A stretch of 64,000 nt of DNA from Hormoscilla sp. GM7CHS1pb (GTDB taxonomy: Bacteria; Cyanobacteriota; Cyanobacteriia; Cyanobacteriales; Desertifilaceae), in NCBI GenBank assembly GCA_014323675.1, contig JACONN010000003.1, forward strand, positions 62,001-126,000, given 5' to 3'. The translations under genes were made by a program, and so were the position numbers. Each line of letters opens with the position of its first letter. Positions within the stretch are counted from its first letter, which is position 1. This document shows positions 40,638 to 51,310 of this stretch, piece after piece. Under the pieces are notes generated by a model that worked only from the letters and a program-made list of their open reading frames with translations, had not been told where the DNA came from and searched no databases.

Positions 40638-41963
40638 TCATGAGGAATGACCAACTATTTGACCGTAGAGGTCATACACATCTGCCGCCGTGATTTTCAC
40701 GCTGCATATTCCCGATAACCTCACCTTTCCCCGGACGTAAACCAACCCATCCACTTCTGGTGAGAACCGGGCTGAACGACCGATATACTCCCCTGTGGTC
40801 GGGTTTTCTTGTTCGATCAGCACCTCAACTACCTTGCCCACTTCTCCTTTATTTTTTTTCCGGGATATTGGTTGTTGCAATGCCATCAACAAGGAACGTC
40901 GCTCTTCCTTCACTGTCTCTGGCAATTGATTGGGCAAGTTATAGGCAGGAGTTCCCTCTTCTGGAGAAAAGGTAAACACTCCAACATGATCGAATTCATG
41001 ACGCTGCACAAACTCATAAAGATGGGCAAAATGCGACTCCGTCTCTCCGGGAAACCCTACGATCAAAGTCGTTCGCAAAACCGCACCAGGAATTGCTCTT
41101 TTGAGTTTGTCAATAATCTCGTCATTCACCCGCCCTTGCCAGGGGCGGTTCATTGCCCGGAGGATTTCCGGATGGGAATGCTGTAAAGGTAAATCCAGGT
41201 AGGGCAGCACATTATCTGTTTCTTTAATTGCCGCTATGACTGGGGTAGTCAAACCTGTCGGATAAGCATAGTGCATTCTTATCCAGGGAATCTCCACTTT
41301 CCCCAAAGCCCGCAGCAGTTCTGCCAATTTTGGTTCGCCGTATAGATCTATGCCATAAGCCGTTGTTATCTGCGAGATCAAAATTATTTCCTGGACCCCT
41401 TCCGCTGCCAGCTGCTGCGCCTCTGCCACAATCGATTCTATGGGGCGCGATCGCATTACTCCGCGTAAATGAGGAATAATGCAGAAAGCACATCTATAGT
41501 CACAGCCTTCTGCTATCCGCAGGTAGGCTACCGCCTCTGTCGTTGTTCGGTAGCGGGGCGTTTTTTCATCAGCTATATAAGTCGGTTTTGCAGATATTTC
41601 CCGTACCCGCTCTCCAGTTTCTACCCGACCAATTACCTCTACAATTTTGTGATAATCTCCTGTCCCGACTACAGCTACTGCCTCTGGCAGTTCTGCTAGC
41701 AACTCCTCTTGGAAGTGTTGGGCCATGCAGCCCGTCACCACTATTTTTTTCTTTGCTTCTGCCAGTTCTACCAGGGTACGTACTGATTCTGCCCGTGCTG
41801 CTTCTATAAAACTACAGGTATTGACTATAACATAATCTGCTAACTCTTCATTGGAGTCTACCTGGTATCCTGCTTGCGCCAATAGGCCTAGCATATGTTC
41901 GGTATCTATGCGATTTTTTTCGCAACCCAAGTGAGATAGCGCAATTGTTGGCTTGTTGCCCAT
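40638..41963 (-). CDS. rimO: Ribosomal protein S12 methylthiotransferase RimO
   Basis: 441 residues. Radical SAM enzyme that adds a methylthio group to an Asp of ribosomal protein S12. The N-terminal MTTase domain has Cys in [16 protein letters not shown] and TGCMAQ. The radical SAM cluster is [11 protein letters not shown]. The C-terminal TRAM domain follows EGTPAYNLP. All six cluster Cys are present. One gene, one frame. Confidence 0.96.
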   Translation of the reverse strand: MGNKPTIALSHLGCEKNRIDTEHMLGLLAQAGYQVDSNEELADYVIVNTCSFIEAARAESVRTLVELAEAKKKIVVTGCMAQHFQEELLAELPEAVAVVGTGDYHKIVEVIGRVETGERVREISAKPTYIADEKTPRYRTTTEAVAYLRIAEGCDYRCAFCIIPHLRGVMRSRPIESIVAEAQQLAAEGVQEIILISQITTAYGIDLYGEPKLAELLRALGKVEIPWIRMHYAYPTGLTTPVIAAIKETDNVLPYLDLPLQHSHPEILRAMNRPWQGRVNDEIIDKLKRAIPGAVLRTTLIVGFPGETESHFAHLYEFVQRHEFDHVGVFTFSPEEGTPAYNLPNQLPETVKEERRSLLMALQQPISRKKNKGEVGKVVEVLIEQENPTTGEYIGRSARFSPEVDGLVYVRGKVRLSGICSVKITAADVYDLYGQIVGHSS

Positions 41964-42312
41964 GTGGTAATCTATCGGTTGACAGCGTAGCGTGTGTTTT
42001 TCCCAACCTGGGGCCGGGAGGCTATCGGACGATCGCGCCGATGACCATTCTTGACGTCACTGCTGATAGTTTTACCGCACCTTTGGCTTTTGCTCCACTG
42101 CTGGAGTTCACCGGCAACCTAGCGGCGACATCAATAATCATCTGAGCACAAATTTTTATCTCTCAACATTACTATACAATAATTCGACTGATAAATGGGA
42201 TCAAAATCGGTTTTCCCTACTTATAATTAAGCCCAAACCCCCAGCAGAGCTTGATTTTGCCCCAGCAACCCCTCGCAGCGCACAGTGAAGATTTTTAAAG
42301 CTATAGCCGGTG

Positions 42313-42354
42313 ATGACCGGATATCCGCCCCCTATCCCCATTTAGTCCGGTCAT
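42313..42354 (+). promoter_or_regulatory. Inverted repeat upstream of the CRP/FNR gene
   Basis: ATGACCGGA and TCCGGTCAT are separated by 24 bp, about 150 bp upstream of the regulator start. It may be an operator or a transcript hairpin. No -35/-10 pair is convincing. Confidence 0.4.
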
Positions 42355-42501
42355 TCGTCCAAAATTAATAGATATGAGACCGAACGCAAGTCTACTGTCC
42401 CTGTCATCATATAGGGATAGATGCTTGTTGGGGATCCCCGAGATCCCCGCAAGCTCCAGATCCGAAAGTGCTGTCAATCTCCCTATTGCCAAAACCACCT
42501 C

Positions 42502-43185
42502 ATGCAGACCGAAGAGTTTAGTGAGCTTTTTCCGCTGTTTAATGCCGCCAGCCCAGAAACCTTGGAATGGCTGTTGTCTATTGCCCAAGAGCATGAGTAT
42601 CCACCTTCCAGAGCAGTTTTGATGGAAGATGCCTGGGGCAACGCCGTGTTCTTCATTGTTTCAGGCTGGGTGAAAGTCCGACGCCTCTCTGGAGAAGATG
42701 GCGTCACCCTCGCTATCCTGGGCAAGGGTGACTTTTTTGGCGAAATGGCGATTTTGGATGAATCTCCCCGTTCCACCGACGTGATTGCCCTTTCCTCCGT
42801 GGATTTGCTGAGCGTTTCAGCCCAGCGATTTATCCAAACTCTATTCAAAGATTCCCAGTTGCACCACCGGATGCTACAGCTGATGGTACGGCGCCTACGC
42901 CTGATCAATTACCGCTTTCAACTGCGGAACCAGCCCCCAGCGGTGAAACTGGCTAATACTTTAGTGAGCTTGGGAGAAAATTACGGTCGGGCGACTGAAA
43001 ATGGCACCCAAATCTATAACATTCCTTTCAAAGACCTGGCCAATGTGGCGGATATCGGGGAGCGAGAAACTCAGAAAATCATGGAAAAGTTAAATGAAAA
43101 GGGTTGGATTAAAATTGTTCCAGCCCAGCAAGTAATTTATCTGATCAACGTGAAACAGCTGACTCATCTGGCAGGACGGGTTTAA
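42502..43185 (+). CDS. CRP/FNR-family transcription regulator
   Basis: 228 residues from MQTEEFSELFPLFNAAS. The cyclic-nucleotide-binding fold is at residues 15-125 (FFIVSGWVKVRRLSGEDGVTLAIL, GDFFGEMAILDESPRSTDVIA). The C-terminal winged helix has VADIGERETQKIMEKLNEKGW. The phosphate-binding cassette retains GEMAILDE and R..D, so cAMP binding is possible. No Fe-S Cys as in FNR. The regulon is unknown. An earlier in-frame start at 42421 is less likely because it would cover repeat-like DNA. Confidence 0.88.
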   Translation: MQTEEFSELFPLFNAASPETLEWLLSIAQEHEYPPSRAVLMEDAWGNAVFFIVSGWVKVRRLSGEDGVTLAILGKGDFFGEMAILDESPRSTDVIALSSVDLLSVSAQRFIQTLFKDSQLHHRMLQLMVRRLRLINYRFQLRNQPPAVKLANTLVSLGENYGRATENGTQIYNIPFKDLANVADIGERETQKIMEKLNEKGWIKIVPAQQVIYLINVKQLTHLAGRV

Positions 43186-43225
43186 TTTTAAATTGAGCGA
43201 GAATTGAGCGAAAACCGGGAGTAAC

Positions 43226-45034
43226 ATGACTGAAGCAACTCTGAGTAAGACTAAACCTAGTAGCCTTTTGCAAACGGCACCAGAAATTAACTACCAGGTA
43301 GCAATGCCTCGGCCGAGTTCTCATCTATTTGAGGTGACTTTGCGGATATCTGGTTGGCGCGGGCCTGTATTGGATGCGAAAATGCCAGTCTGGACTCCCG
43401 GTTCTTACCTGGTGCGGGAATATGCCAGACATCTACAGGAATTTTCTGCTTCTGGTAGTGATGAGAGTCCCTTAATTTGGCGCAAGTTGAGCAAAAATCA
43501 CTGGCAAGTTGAGACATCTGAGATTTCCCAGATTGTGGTCCAATACCGGATATTTGCTGCGGAGCTGACGGTGCGGACAAATCACTTGGATGCTACTCAC
43601 GGCTATTTCAATGGAGCAGCTTTATTCTTGAGGGTAGTCGGATGGGAGCAGACGCCTGTGCAGGTGAAGATATTGACTCCTGAACCTTCTTGGCAAGTGA
43701 CAACCCTACTACCTACTGTGCGGGGCAAACCAGATACTTTTTGGGCTTCCGATTTTGATACTCTAGTAGATAGTCCGTTTGAAATTGGTACCCACAGCCT
43801 CTATCACTTTGATGTGCTAGCTAAACCACATGAACTGGCTATCTGGGGAGAGGGAAATGCTAAACCAGAACAGATGATTGCCGATATAGAGCAAATTATT
43901 CAGGTGGAGGCTCGGCTATTTGGGGAATTGCCATACGATCGCTATGTGTTTCTGCTACATCTGGTATCCCAGGGCAGGGGAGGACTGGAACATAAGGATG
44001 GCTGTTCTTTGATTTACAATCGCTTTGGGTTCCGCGATCGCTCTTCTTATCGGGAGTTTATGCAGTTGGTGGCCCACGAGTTTTTTCACCTCTGGAATGT
44101 GAAGCGTCTCCGTCCCCAAGGGTTGCAGGTATTTGACTACGATCGGGAAAATTATACCCCTTGTTTGTGGTTTTGTGAAGGAACCACTAGCTACTACGAT
44201 CTGGTAATCCCCATGCGGGCGGGAATTTATGACGTGCGGACTTTTTTGCAGGAACTGGGTAAGGAAATTACTCGCCTCCAGACAAGTCCGGGGCGTCTGG
44301 TACAACCGGCGAGCGAGTCAAGCTGGGATGCCTGGATTAAGTTGTATCGACGCCATGCTAATAGTGACAATTCTCAGATTTCTTATTACTTAAAAGGCGA
44401 ATTGGTTTCCCTACTGCTGGATTTGCTGATTCGGGCTGGCCATAAAAATGAGCGATCGCTTGATGATGTCATGAGTCAAATGTGGCAGCAATTCGGCAAA
44501 ACAGAAATTGGCTTTACAGATACCCAGTTGCAGCAGACGATCGAGTTCGTTGCGGGTAGAGAACTGGGAGATTTCTGGGCACGCTACATTGACGGTACAG
44601 AGGAATTGCCTTTTGACCAATACTTGTCACCTTTTGGTTTGCGGCTAAAAAGGGATTGTGTAGATAAATTTGGCGAGTCATTTCCCTACTTAGGTGTAAG
44701 AGCGAAAGGCGAAAATGGACGTGAGTTAATCAAATTTGTCGCCTCTGGTTCGCCAGCACATCAGGCGGGGATTGATAATGGTGACGAGTTGTTAGCTATT
44801 GATGGCATTCGGGTAAAGGCAGAAGAGTTGAATGAGCGTTTGAAAGACTACAGTCCTGGGGATACCATTAAGTTGAGCGTTTTCCATGAAGAACAATTGC
44901 GCACGGAGTTAGTGACCCTGGGAGAACCACAACCCAACCGTTATCAGGTAGTGCCAGTAGATCGTCCAACTCATATTCAGGCACAAAACTTTGCTGGGTG
45001 GTTAGGAGTGCCATTGTCCCAGGTGTTCAATTAA
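43226..45034 (+). CDS. M61 family metallopeptidase with PDZ domain
   Basis: 602 residues. Zinc motif VAHEFFHLWN (HExxH) near residue 283, with the downstream Glu probably in WFCEGTTSYY. The N-terminal beta domain resembles glycyl aminopeptidase. A C-terminal PDZ region (about 480-560) has FVASGSPAHQAGIDNGDELLAIDG. No signal peptide. M61 peptidases are aminopeptidases. Starts 40 bp after the CRP/FNR gene, so they may be co-transcribed. Complete. Confidence 0.92.
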   Translation: MTEATLSKTKPSSLLQTAPEINYQVAMPRPSSHLFEVTLRISGWRGPVLDAKMPVWTPGSYLVREYARHLQEFSASGSDESPLIWRKLSKNHWQVETSEISQIVVQYRIFAAELTVRTNHLDATHGYFNGAALFLRVVGWEQTPVQVKILTPEPSWQVTTLLPTVRGKPDTFWASDFDTLVDSPFEIGTHSLYHFDVLAKPHELAIWGEGNAKPEQMIADIEQIIQVEARLFGELPYDRYVFLLHLVSQGRGGLEHKDGCSLIYNRFGFRDRSSYREFMQLVAHEFFHLWNVKRLRPQGLQVFDYDRENYTPCLWFCEGTTSYYDLVIPMRAGIYDVRTFLQELGKEITRLQTSPGRLVQPASESSWDAWIKLYRRHANSDNSQISYYLKGELVSLLLDLLIRAGHKNERSLDDVMSQMWQQFGKTEIGFTDTQLQQTIEFVAGRELGDFWARYIDGTEELPFDQYLSPFGLRLKRDCVDKFGESFPYLGVRAKGENGRELIKFVASGSPAHQAGIDNGDELLAIDGIRVKAEELNERLKDYSPGDTIKLSVFHEEQLRTELVTLGEPQPNRYQVVPVDRPTHIQAQNFAGWLGVPLSQVFN

Positions 45035-45038
45035 ATCC

Positions 45039-45119
45039 CGTTCGTAGTAAGGACTTTAGTCCTTGCCGTTCGTAGTAAGGACTTTAGTCCTTGCGGTTCG
45101 TAGTAAGGACTTTAGTCCC
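45039..45119. repeat. Three copies of the AAGGACT repeat
   Basis: Units GTTCGTAGTAAGGACTTTAG with TCCTTGC, the same family as 5399-5488 in the opposite orientation. Each core can form AAGGACT..AGTCCTT. It starts 5 bp after the M61 stop. Confidence 0.87.
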
Positions 45120-45305
45120 AGGGTAAAGGAATTTTTTTTGACAATTTACAGAACATATGCATGGCTCCTTATGGTTATATTTATCTATATAATCAGTCGA
45201 ATTTAGGACGCGCAAGCAACATGTTATAAATTGACTAACTTAAATTACCTCAAAGCCACTTTCGCTTTTACCAGAGTGCTATAACTATTCTTGTGAATTA
45301 ATTTC

Positions 45306-45418
45306 TGCGTTGCATAATCACGGGATGATGGGTCTCTTTGCATAAGTCTTAAACGTAGACTATCAGCCACTTTCAGTTATGTGCAAACAATGGCATCATC
45401 CCCAAAATGTGCAAGACC
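45306..45418 (-). mobile_element. MITE copy 3 upstream of the M48-like gene
   Basis: 113 bp, reverse orientation to copies 1 and 2. GCGTTGCATAATCACGGGAT at the left and CCCCAAAATGTGCAAGACC at the right. Target duplication TTAATTTC at 45298-45305 and 45419-45426. It lies about 200 bp before the M48-like start and could affect its promoter. Confidence 0.88.
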
Positions 45419-45623
45419 TTAATTTCATCTTAAGCAGCGCTTTGTATTAGATAATTTTTAACCATAATGCGGTACAGCCAGCGACAAAGAGGAGAAAATC
45501 CCAAAGGAAATTACGTATAAACATAGTATTTCTTTACTGATGTACCAAGGCAACCAAGATATCCCTGTACCAGAGAGCGTGTTTATAGGCTATCTTGGAA
45601 GAAAGCGCGGGCTCTCGAAATTC

Positions 45624-48156
45624 ATGCCATCTATCCCGGACAACCCATCTCTAGAGGCGGGTTTAGCCGCCCTCAAGCAATCAGATTACCAGAACGCGAT
45701 CGCCCACCTTGTAGCTTTCTGTGAGTTGGAACTCGACGAATGCGATCGCAACATCACCAAAGCCCAGACAGGTCTAGTATTGGCTTACCGTGACACGGGT
45801 CAGCCCGAAAAGGCGATCGCCCTCTGTCAAGCCCTCAGCCAAAGCAGTAATGGCAAAGTGAAAAACTGGGCCGATAAAACTCTAGCAGATTTGAGCGCTC
45901 GTCAGCATCCCACTGTCGTGTCCAGAGACGCACACCCTGTCGTTCGCCCGCCCGGCAACGACATGGGTGGGCGCTCACGGTCCGCGGACGGCCCGAAAAA
46001 TCGGACACGAGAGGTACCATCAACCCCAGCAGCAGACCCGACAGGTTTCGTTCCTTTGTCCGGAGATACTTCCTTCCCCTTGGCTCCTAGGCCACCAAAG
46101 ACTCAAAAGCGTTTCCGGCGAAAGTTGGGCAGGCTTGGGGTCCCGCCTGATGAAACCGATTTTTCCGGAACGGTAAATTCCCCTAAAAATACTCTGGCAG
46201 AGTCATCATCAGATAAAATTGATCCACCACAGCCCATCGCTTCCGAGATGGAGGCCCCAGCAGCCTTAACCCAGAGAACTCCCGAAGTTCCAACGAGGAA
46301 AATAGTAGAAGAACGTGAGTGGCGTCAGGCACCAAGGGCCAAGCAGTGGGGACCATTGCCGGTCGGGCCGGGTTTGGTCTCTGATATCAGGTTGTTGTGG
46401 GTGCTACAGGGGGTAACTGCGATCGCCTTCATTTGGTGGAGTCGTGCCGTATTCAGATTCGCCGAGGTCACGATCAACAAAATCTTAGCCTTACTGCCGT
46501 TGTTGCGACCCATTAACTGGTTTTATCGGGATCCCACCCAGTTTGTCTTTCTCACCTTGGCCATCGTGCTAGTCTTGTCTCCCTGGTTAATGGATGGGAT
46601 ACTGAGATGCTTTCACGGTCTCAAACCAATGACTCACGCCGGGCTGCGCGATCGCAGTCCCGATGCAGCCCGGCGTGATGCAAAGATTTTGCCGTCAGCG
46701 ACGAATGAGAGTGCCCGAGTTAGGCATATTACCCACCTCCACACCCGTGGCCATCACCTACGGAAATTTACCGATGACGGCCCGGATAGTAGTTAGTGAG
46801 GGACTATTGGAGCAACTAGAAGATGACGAAATTGCCACTATCTATGCAGCACAGTTAGCGCAAATCGTCAACTGGGATTTTCTGGTCATGTCCGTAGGGG
46901 TATTGGTACTGCAAATACCTTACATCCTCTATTGGCAAGTGGCAAAATGGGGAGAATATGCCTCAGACCGAATAGAAAGACCATTGCTAGAGTTTTTATT
47001 CACAACGGTAGCGGCACTGGTGGCCAACCTCAGCTACGGATCCTATTGGTTACTACGCTTGCCCCTGCTGTGGTTGTCGCGGCAGCGGCTACTTTATAGC
47101 GACGCCGGCGCTGTGGCAACGACGGGCAACCCCAATGCACTCACCCGGGCCTTGCTGAAAATTGCCATCGGCATTACCGATGATATCCAGAAAACCAAGT
47201 CAACCAGCTTTTTAACAGAAAGTTTTGATTTACTCAATCCTGTAGGGTATAGTCAGGCTATTTGTAACTGGCCTGCAGATGCTAACTGGTCGTGGGATAT
47301 CCTTAATCCTTACAGTCGGTGGTTGACGTGGGGTAGCGGACATCCCCTGATGGGAGTAAGACTGGAACGACTCGCCCACTACGCCCGCTACTGGGGTCTA
47401 GAAACAGAACTGGATTTACCGGCACATCGCCCAGAGGGGAAAAGATCGAAGGGATCGAGAGCAGAGATCGGGGATACCATAAAATCTGCTGTATCATTAC
47501 TATTGAAAAGCTACGAGGTCGCACCCCTGCTGCAAAGGGCCCTGATAAATAGCTTAGTGCTGGGTCTAGGATTCAGAATTTTTCTGTGGCTGATGGGAAA
47601 AATAGCCTATTTCATGTATATTGGTAATTTAGTGTGGCTGTCTCAAGATCAAAGAGGCGACCTGATGGCCGCTTGCCTGCTGATTAGTTTCAGCATCAGC
47701 ATCTTGGTGCAGCTCAATCGCTATTTCCCAGATGTAAAACGACCCACTGCTTTAACCGAAGTGCATTTAACAGAGGCGATCGCCAATAGCCAAGCCTTGG
47801 TACGCAATAGCCAAACCTGCTGCTTGCAAGGTAAACTATGGGGGCGTCGCGGGCTGAGTAACGGGTTAGGACAGGATTTAATTCTGCAAACGGGCAGTGT
47901 CACAGTGAAGTTACACTACATCTCCCCCCTGGGTCCCATTGGGGATTTATGGAATGGTAGGCTGCGTCCCCGGGATTTTATCGGTAAATCAGTCACCGCA
48001 ACGGGCTGGTTGCGCCGGGGGGCCATAGTCTGGCTCGACCTGGAAACCCTAGGCACCAGAGCGAACAGAACCAGTCACAGTTATCTACCCATCTGGCTGA
48101 CCATTATCGCTTTTGCGGCTGGACTGTGGGGCTCATACCTGATCTGGCAAACTTAG
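45624..48156 (+). pseudogene. TPR/M48-like membrane peptidase gene broken by a hairpin insert
   Basis: The start at 45624 (MPSIPDNPSLEAGLAALKQ) opens a TPR-like region. A low-complexity linker with in-frame repeats follows (about residues 95-215). Then come two transmembrane segments and, after the break, the M48-like domain (VVSEGLLEQLEDDEIATIYA, further TM segments to 48156). Removing exactly the 43-bp palindrome 46635-46677 joins HGLKPMT to MQRFCRQRRMRVPELG in frame. With it, the first part ends at 46796 in a false frame. The zinc motif HExxH is not seen; YAAQLAQIV occupies its place, so the protein may never have been a peptidase. Cyanobacteria have related proteins. Confidence 0.82.
46635..46677. 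repeat. 43-bp perfect hairpin inserted in a coding frame
   Basis: Arms CACGCCGGGCTGC and GCAGCCCGGCGTG are perfect complements around a 17-base loop GCGATCGCAGTCCCGAT containing HIP1. Its length, 43, shifts the frame by one, and its exact removal restores a family-like sequence. Confidence 0.9.
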
Positions 48157-48416
48157 GATCTGATGAAATTGGGAAAGAAAATTTGCTCAAGCGAGAAAAA
48201 TATGTTAAGTTTCATTACATAATCCCCAGCCAAGAGCCGGTCATAAGTTTTCCCATTTATGTACCTTACTGCCCGATGGATGGTGCAACTCATGTTTTAT
48301 GACTGCCAATACCCCCTTTCGCTACCAGCCCACCCCTCTGACTGCGGCTGTTTTTTTGTGGATCTGTAAGTCTCGAACAGATGAAGAGTAGTTTTGTCAA
48401 TAGTAGAGAAGATGTT
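48157..48416. other. Gene-free stretch before the group II intron
   Basis: About 260 bp. No coding text is recognised, so the intron's 5' exon seems to be noncoding or decayed. The intron start is placed at the GTGCGAG of 48417. Confidence 0.5.
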
Positions 48417-48883
48417 GTGCGAGATGTTCGGGTGTAAACAAGTCTCTAAAGACTTGTGACAGCTACAACCGGTATCATCAGCCGGGGAACTGTGGAATTC
48501 TTGCGGGTCCAAACCCCGCCCTCCGGATGCGGGAGGTACACCGGTCCCAACTGCTACAGAGTGACATCACTGGTAGTGGAGAGCAGGGACTTAAATGGAG
48601 GAGAGCTAGTAGCCTAAACTGGTGACACCACTAGGAAAGGTGCTCATGGCCAACGATAAGTGAATCTGTATAAGCCTCGTCATTCTAAACCAGCGAAATA
48701 AGGCTGAAACGCTGGACCAAAAGGTAAAGGTAGGAGTGGATAGCGGTAGTGTCTAGCTATCCCGCATTACATAAGACCTCCCGGGGTATTGCAGGGGCCT
48801 AAAAGCACTATATGGATTCCACGGAACATTATAACCTCTGTTGTGCAATCCATGGACCGGCAAGAGCCTTCGCGTCCGGAGAC

Positions 48884-48974
48884 ACCCACCCATGTCGTGC
48901 GCGGGAGCGACATGACAGGGTCGTTTCCTCTTCACCTACCCGGTCGTTCGCCGCAGGCAACGACATGGGTGGGT
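48884..48974. repeat. 54-bp-type dispersed repeat inside the group II intron
   Basis: Carries ACCCACCCATGTCG, GGTCGTTTCCTCTTCACC, GGTCGTTCGCC and GGCAACGACATGGGTGG in order, as in the 5860-6024 array. The inverted ends can fold into a hairpin, which would be tolerated in an intron loop. Confidence 0.85.
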
Positions 48975-49647
48975 GGATCGGTAAACGAAAGGGTGCTCCT
49001 GGACGCGACCAGGGGATAAGTGAGATGTTAAGCGAAAGGCAACAGGGGAGGGATGTCCTAAAAAGCTAATGCCTGAGGTAATGCTCAGGATAGGACGTGG
49101 ACTGGAACCGAGCTAACCACAAACAGGGGTGTTGCGATTCCAGACCGCCGCTGACGTAGGACGGATATGGTGAGAAGTCGGAGGGGGTAGTGGGTCACAA
49201 GTAGTGATGTTAGCACAAGAAAGCTCAGACGGAGATCGCAATAGTGGCATCCAACAGCAAGTCAAATAACGATATTTCAGGCATTGACGTCCCAGCTGAA
49301 AAATTGAAAATGCCACATCCCCACACCTATTGGGACAGACTAGCCATCACATCACTACATGTTTATCACTACCGTCGGAGGGAAGAGTAGCCCTAAAACG
49401 ATACGGTGCCAGTGGACACGTCCATATGGCATATATACGAAGCTAAAGTTCAAGCGAGGTAAAACGCTGCGGTTCTCAGCCCAGCAGGGAGAGACCACGT
49501 TAGGAAAGGATGACAGAATGGGTTGGCAGATTCCCCGTTATTCACCACCCGATACTTGACGGATTTAGCTTGTACGAAATGGGGAAAAAAAGAAGGGGCA
49601 AAAATCCAGAAGATAAGGCCAGAGCGGAGTAATCCAATCACCGGCTA

Positions 49648-49673
49648 CCGATCGCGCAGCGTGGCGCAGCCAT
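49648..49673 (-). repeat. 26-bp mini-element, copy 3
   Basis: Minus-strand copy (ATGGCTGCGCCACGCTGCGC and GATCGG) upstream of domain V in the group II intron, in what should be the domain IV loop. The core lacks one GC compared with the others. Confidence 0.75.
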
Positions 49674-50019
49674 AGACAACGGCTCACCAACCAGGAGCCG
49701 GATGCGGTGAAAGTCGCAAGTCCGGTTTTGAAAGGGAGGGTTGGGAAGCAATTCCTAGCTCGACCCCAACCAAAAAAAGGTTTAAAGATAGGTAGTAGGT
49801 AGGAGCGGCTAGCTAATAAAATAGCACGTGATAACTGAAAGCATGGTTGGTATTAGAAATGGGCAGTTAGGTGTTGTGCGATAGCCCGATCGGGCAAGGA
49901 GTGCGGTAGGAGGGGTGAGGTTCCGGCTGAGAGCAATAAAAGTAGGATTGTCTTGGTAAAAGAAAAGATAGAGGTGTCAAATTTGTCTATTCTAGAAAAA
50001 TGAGGCATTGTCAAGGTCA

Positions 50020-50039
50020 CTACCCATTTGACTGGGTAG
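50020..50039 (+). promoter_or_regulatory. Hairpin in the 5' region of the RRM gene
   Basis: CTACCCA and TGGGTAG pair across a 6-base loop about 50 bp upstream of the RRM start. Cyanobacterial rbp genes are often controlled by their 5' leader, so this may be a regulatory stem, but nothing more specific can be read. Confidence 0.4.
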
Positions 50040-50087
50040 TAAAGCAGTGCCATGGTTCAAAATGTCAAATCAAAGTTTGGAGGAATT

Positions 50088-50630
50088 ATGTCCATTCGTC
50101 TGTATGTAGGGAATCTGCCCAAAGAAATAGAGCGCAAAGAGCTAGCAGAGGTCTTTGCTGAGGAGGGTGACTCCGTGACTACGAAGGTGATCGCCGATCG
50201 GAAAACAGGGAAATGTCGTGGTTTCGGTTTTGTCACAGTCCAAACCGAGGAAAAGGCTGACGAAATTATTGAGAAGTTCAACGGCTATGTGTTCAAAGAC
50301 AGCACCCTGAAGATTGAAAAGGCATTGCCGCGTCAAAAAGGTAAAGAAGGTAAAGAAGGTAAAGAAGCTAAAGAAGCTAAAGAAGCTAAAGAAGCTAAAG
50401 AAGCTAAAGGCGGCGACTCGCCGTCCGATTTTTCCGGAACGGTAGGAACGGCAACCGCCAGCCGCCGTCCTAGCGGTGGCGGGCGCAAAAGCAAAAATAA
50501 GTCTCGTCGCTCAGCTAACACGAGCGCTGCTGCTGCTTCTAGTGCCAATGACATTCAGCCGGATCCTCGCTGGGCAAAGGATCTGGCGAAACTCAAAGAA
50601 CTGTTGGCAGCACAAACGGCCTCTACTTAG
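50088..50630 (+). CDS. RRM-type RNA-binding protein with repeat-rich tail
   Basis: 180 residues from MSIRLYVGNLPKEIERKELA with GGAGGA upstream. RNP2 is LYVGNL and RNP1 is KCRGFGFV; aromatic residues are in place. The tail has KEG/KEA triplets encoded by a 9-bp repeat (about 50338-50408), then a segment SDFSGTVG identical to one in the M48-like protein and encoded by a dispersed repeat, then a basic part (RKSKNKSRR) and a helix DPRWAKDLAKLKELLAA. Cyanobacterial Rbp proteins are often cold-induced and bind mRNA. The domain call is secure. Confidence 0.92.
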   Translation: MSIRLYVGNLPKEIERKELAEVFAEEGDSVTTKVIADRKTGKCRGFGFVTVQTEEKADEIIEKFNGYVFKDSTLKIEKALPRQKGKEGKEGKEAKEAKEAKEAKEAKGGDSPSDFSGTVGTATASRRPSGGGRKSKNKSRRSANTSAAAASSANDIQPDPRWAKDLAKLKELLAAQTAST

Positions 50631-51041
50631 AGCGGCCCAAATTGGCAGCCCAAATTAGCAGCCCAAATTGGCATCACCCAAGTTGGGGAGTGGTAAGATA
50701 AAGTAAACTTGCTCACCACTCCTCGATCGGTGGATTACAGATACCGATTTGAAGTAGACATGTCCAAAATCTAAATTTTTGCTATAATTGGAGGTCAAAA
50801 TTTTATTTATGAGTCGATAAATATGAGTTATATTTGCAGTTAAAATTGCAAATAATTGAAATCAATGCTTATTATCAGCTCGTAATAACGCTCAATTGAG
50901 TAAATAAGCTGAATAAATGGTAATCACCGCAAATGTTTCAGCTTTTTTGTGGCGCATTTATTCTCTAATTACTACATCTATTGGAGTCAGTTATTGCTAT
51001 AAGTTGTTGGCTAGGACTAATTGTGTATGGTGCCTGGGTTA

Positions 51042-51068
51042 TGGCTGGCGCCACGCTGCGCGATCAGA
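51042..51068 (+). repeat. 26-bp mini-element, copy 4
   Basis: ATGGCT then GGCGCCACGCTGCGCGATC and AG, identical to copy 2 by eye. Confidence 0.8.
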
Positions 51069-51284
51069 TATTATAATTTGGCGATTGCTCTTAAAAAATT
51101 GAGTTTAATCAAGACTACCTTTGCTTTGTTGACAGTAAATACATCAAACCCTGATTTATTCGTGTAAGTAACATATGCGATCGAGTGAGGTGGAGATTGA
51201 AACCCAGACCTGGCAAAGGTTTTATTCTTGGACAGGTCTAGTATATGCAATCGGTGATTCAGCGATCGACCGGCGGCATTGCGA

Positions 51285-51310
51285 ATGGCTGGCGCCACGC
51301 TGCGCGATCG
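51285..51310 (+). repeat. 26-bp mini-element, copy 5
   Basis: ATGGCT then GGCGCCACGCTGCGCGATC and G, 240 bp after copy 4. A truncated form (ATGGCTGGCGCCC) follows at 51374. Confidence 0.8.

Larger units (their letters stand above)
48417..49770 (+). ncRNA. Group II intron without reverse transcriptase gene
   Basis: The 5' end GTGCGAG matches the group II consensus and starts a structured domain I (48417-49060). Domain V is at 49695-49728: GAGCCGGATGCGGTGAAAGT then CGCAAGTCCGGTTT, with a GAAA tetraloop. Domain VI follows with GGTTGGG and CCCCAACC strands near 49739-49770. About 1350 bp, and no maturase/RT frame is present, so splicing would need a protein from elsewhere. Repeats at 48884-48974 and 49648-49673 are inserted within it. 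The 3' boundary is approximate, and the copy may be inactive. Confidence 0.8.

Noticed and set aside
46796..46860. HExxH zinc site of an active M48 peptidase
   Set aside because: The expected place reads YAAQLAQIV; no His-Glu pair is found.
49250..49640. Reverse transcriptase gene in the group II intron
   Set aside because: No YADD or other RT motif in any frame; only short frames exist.
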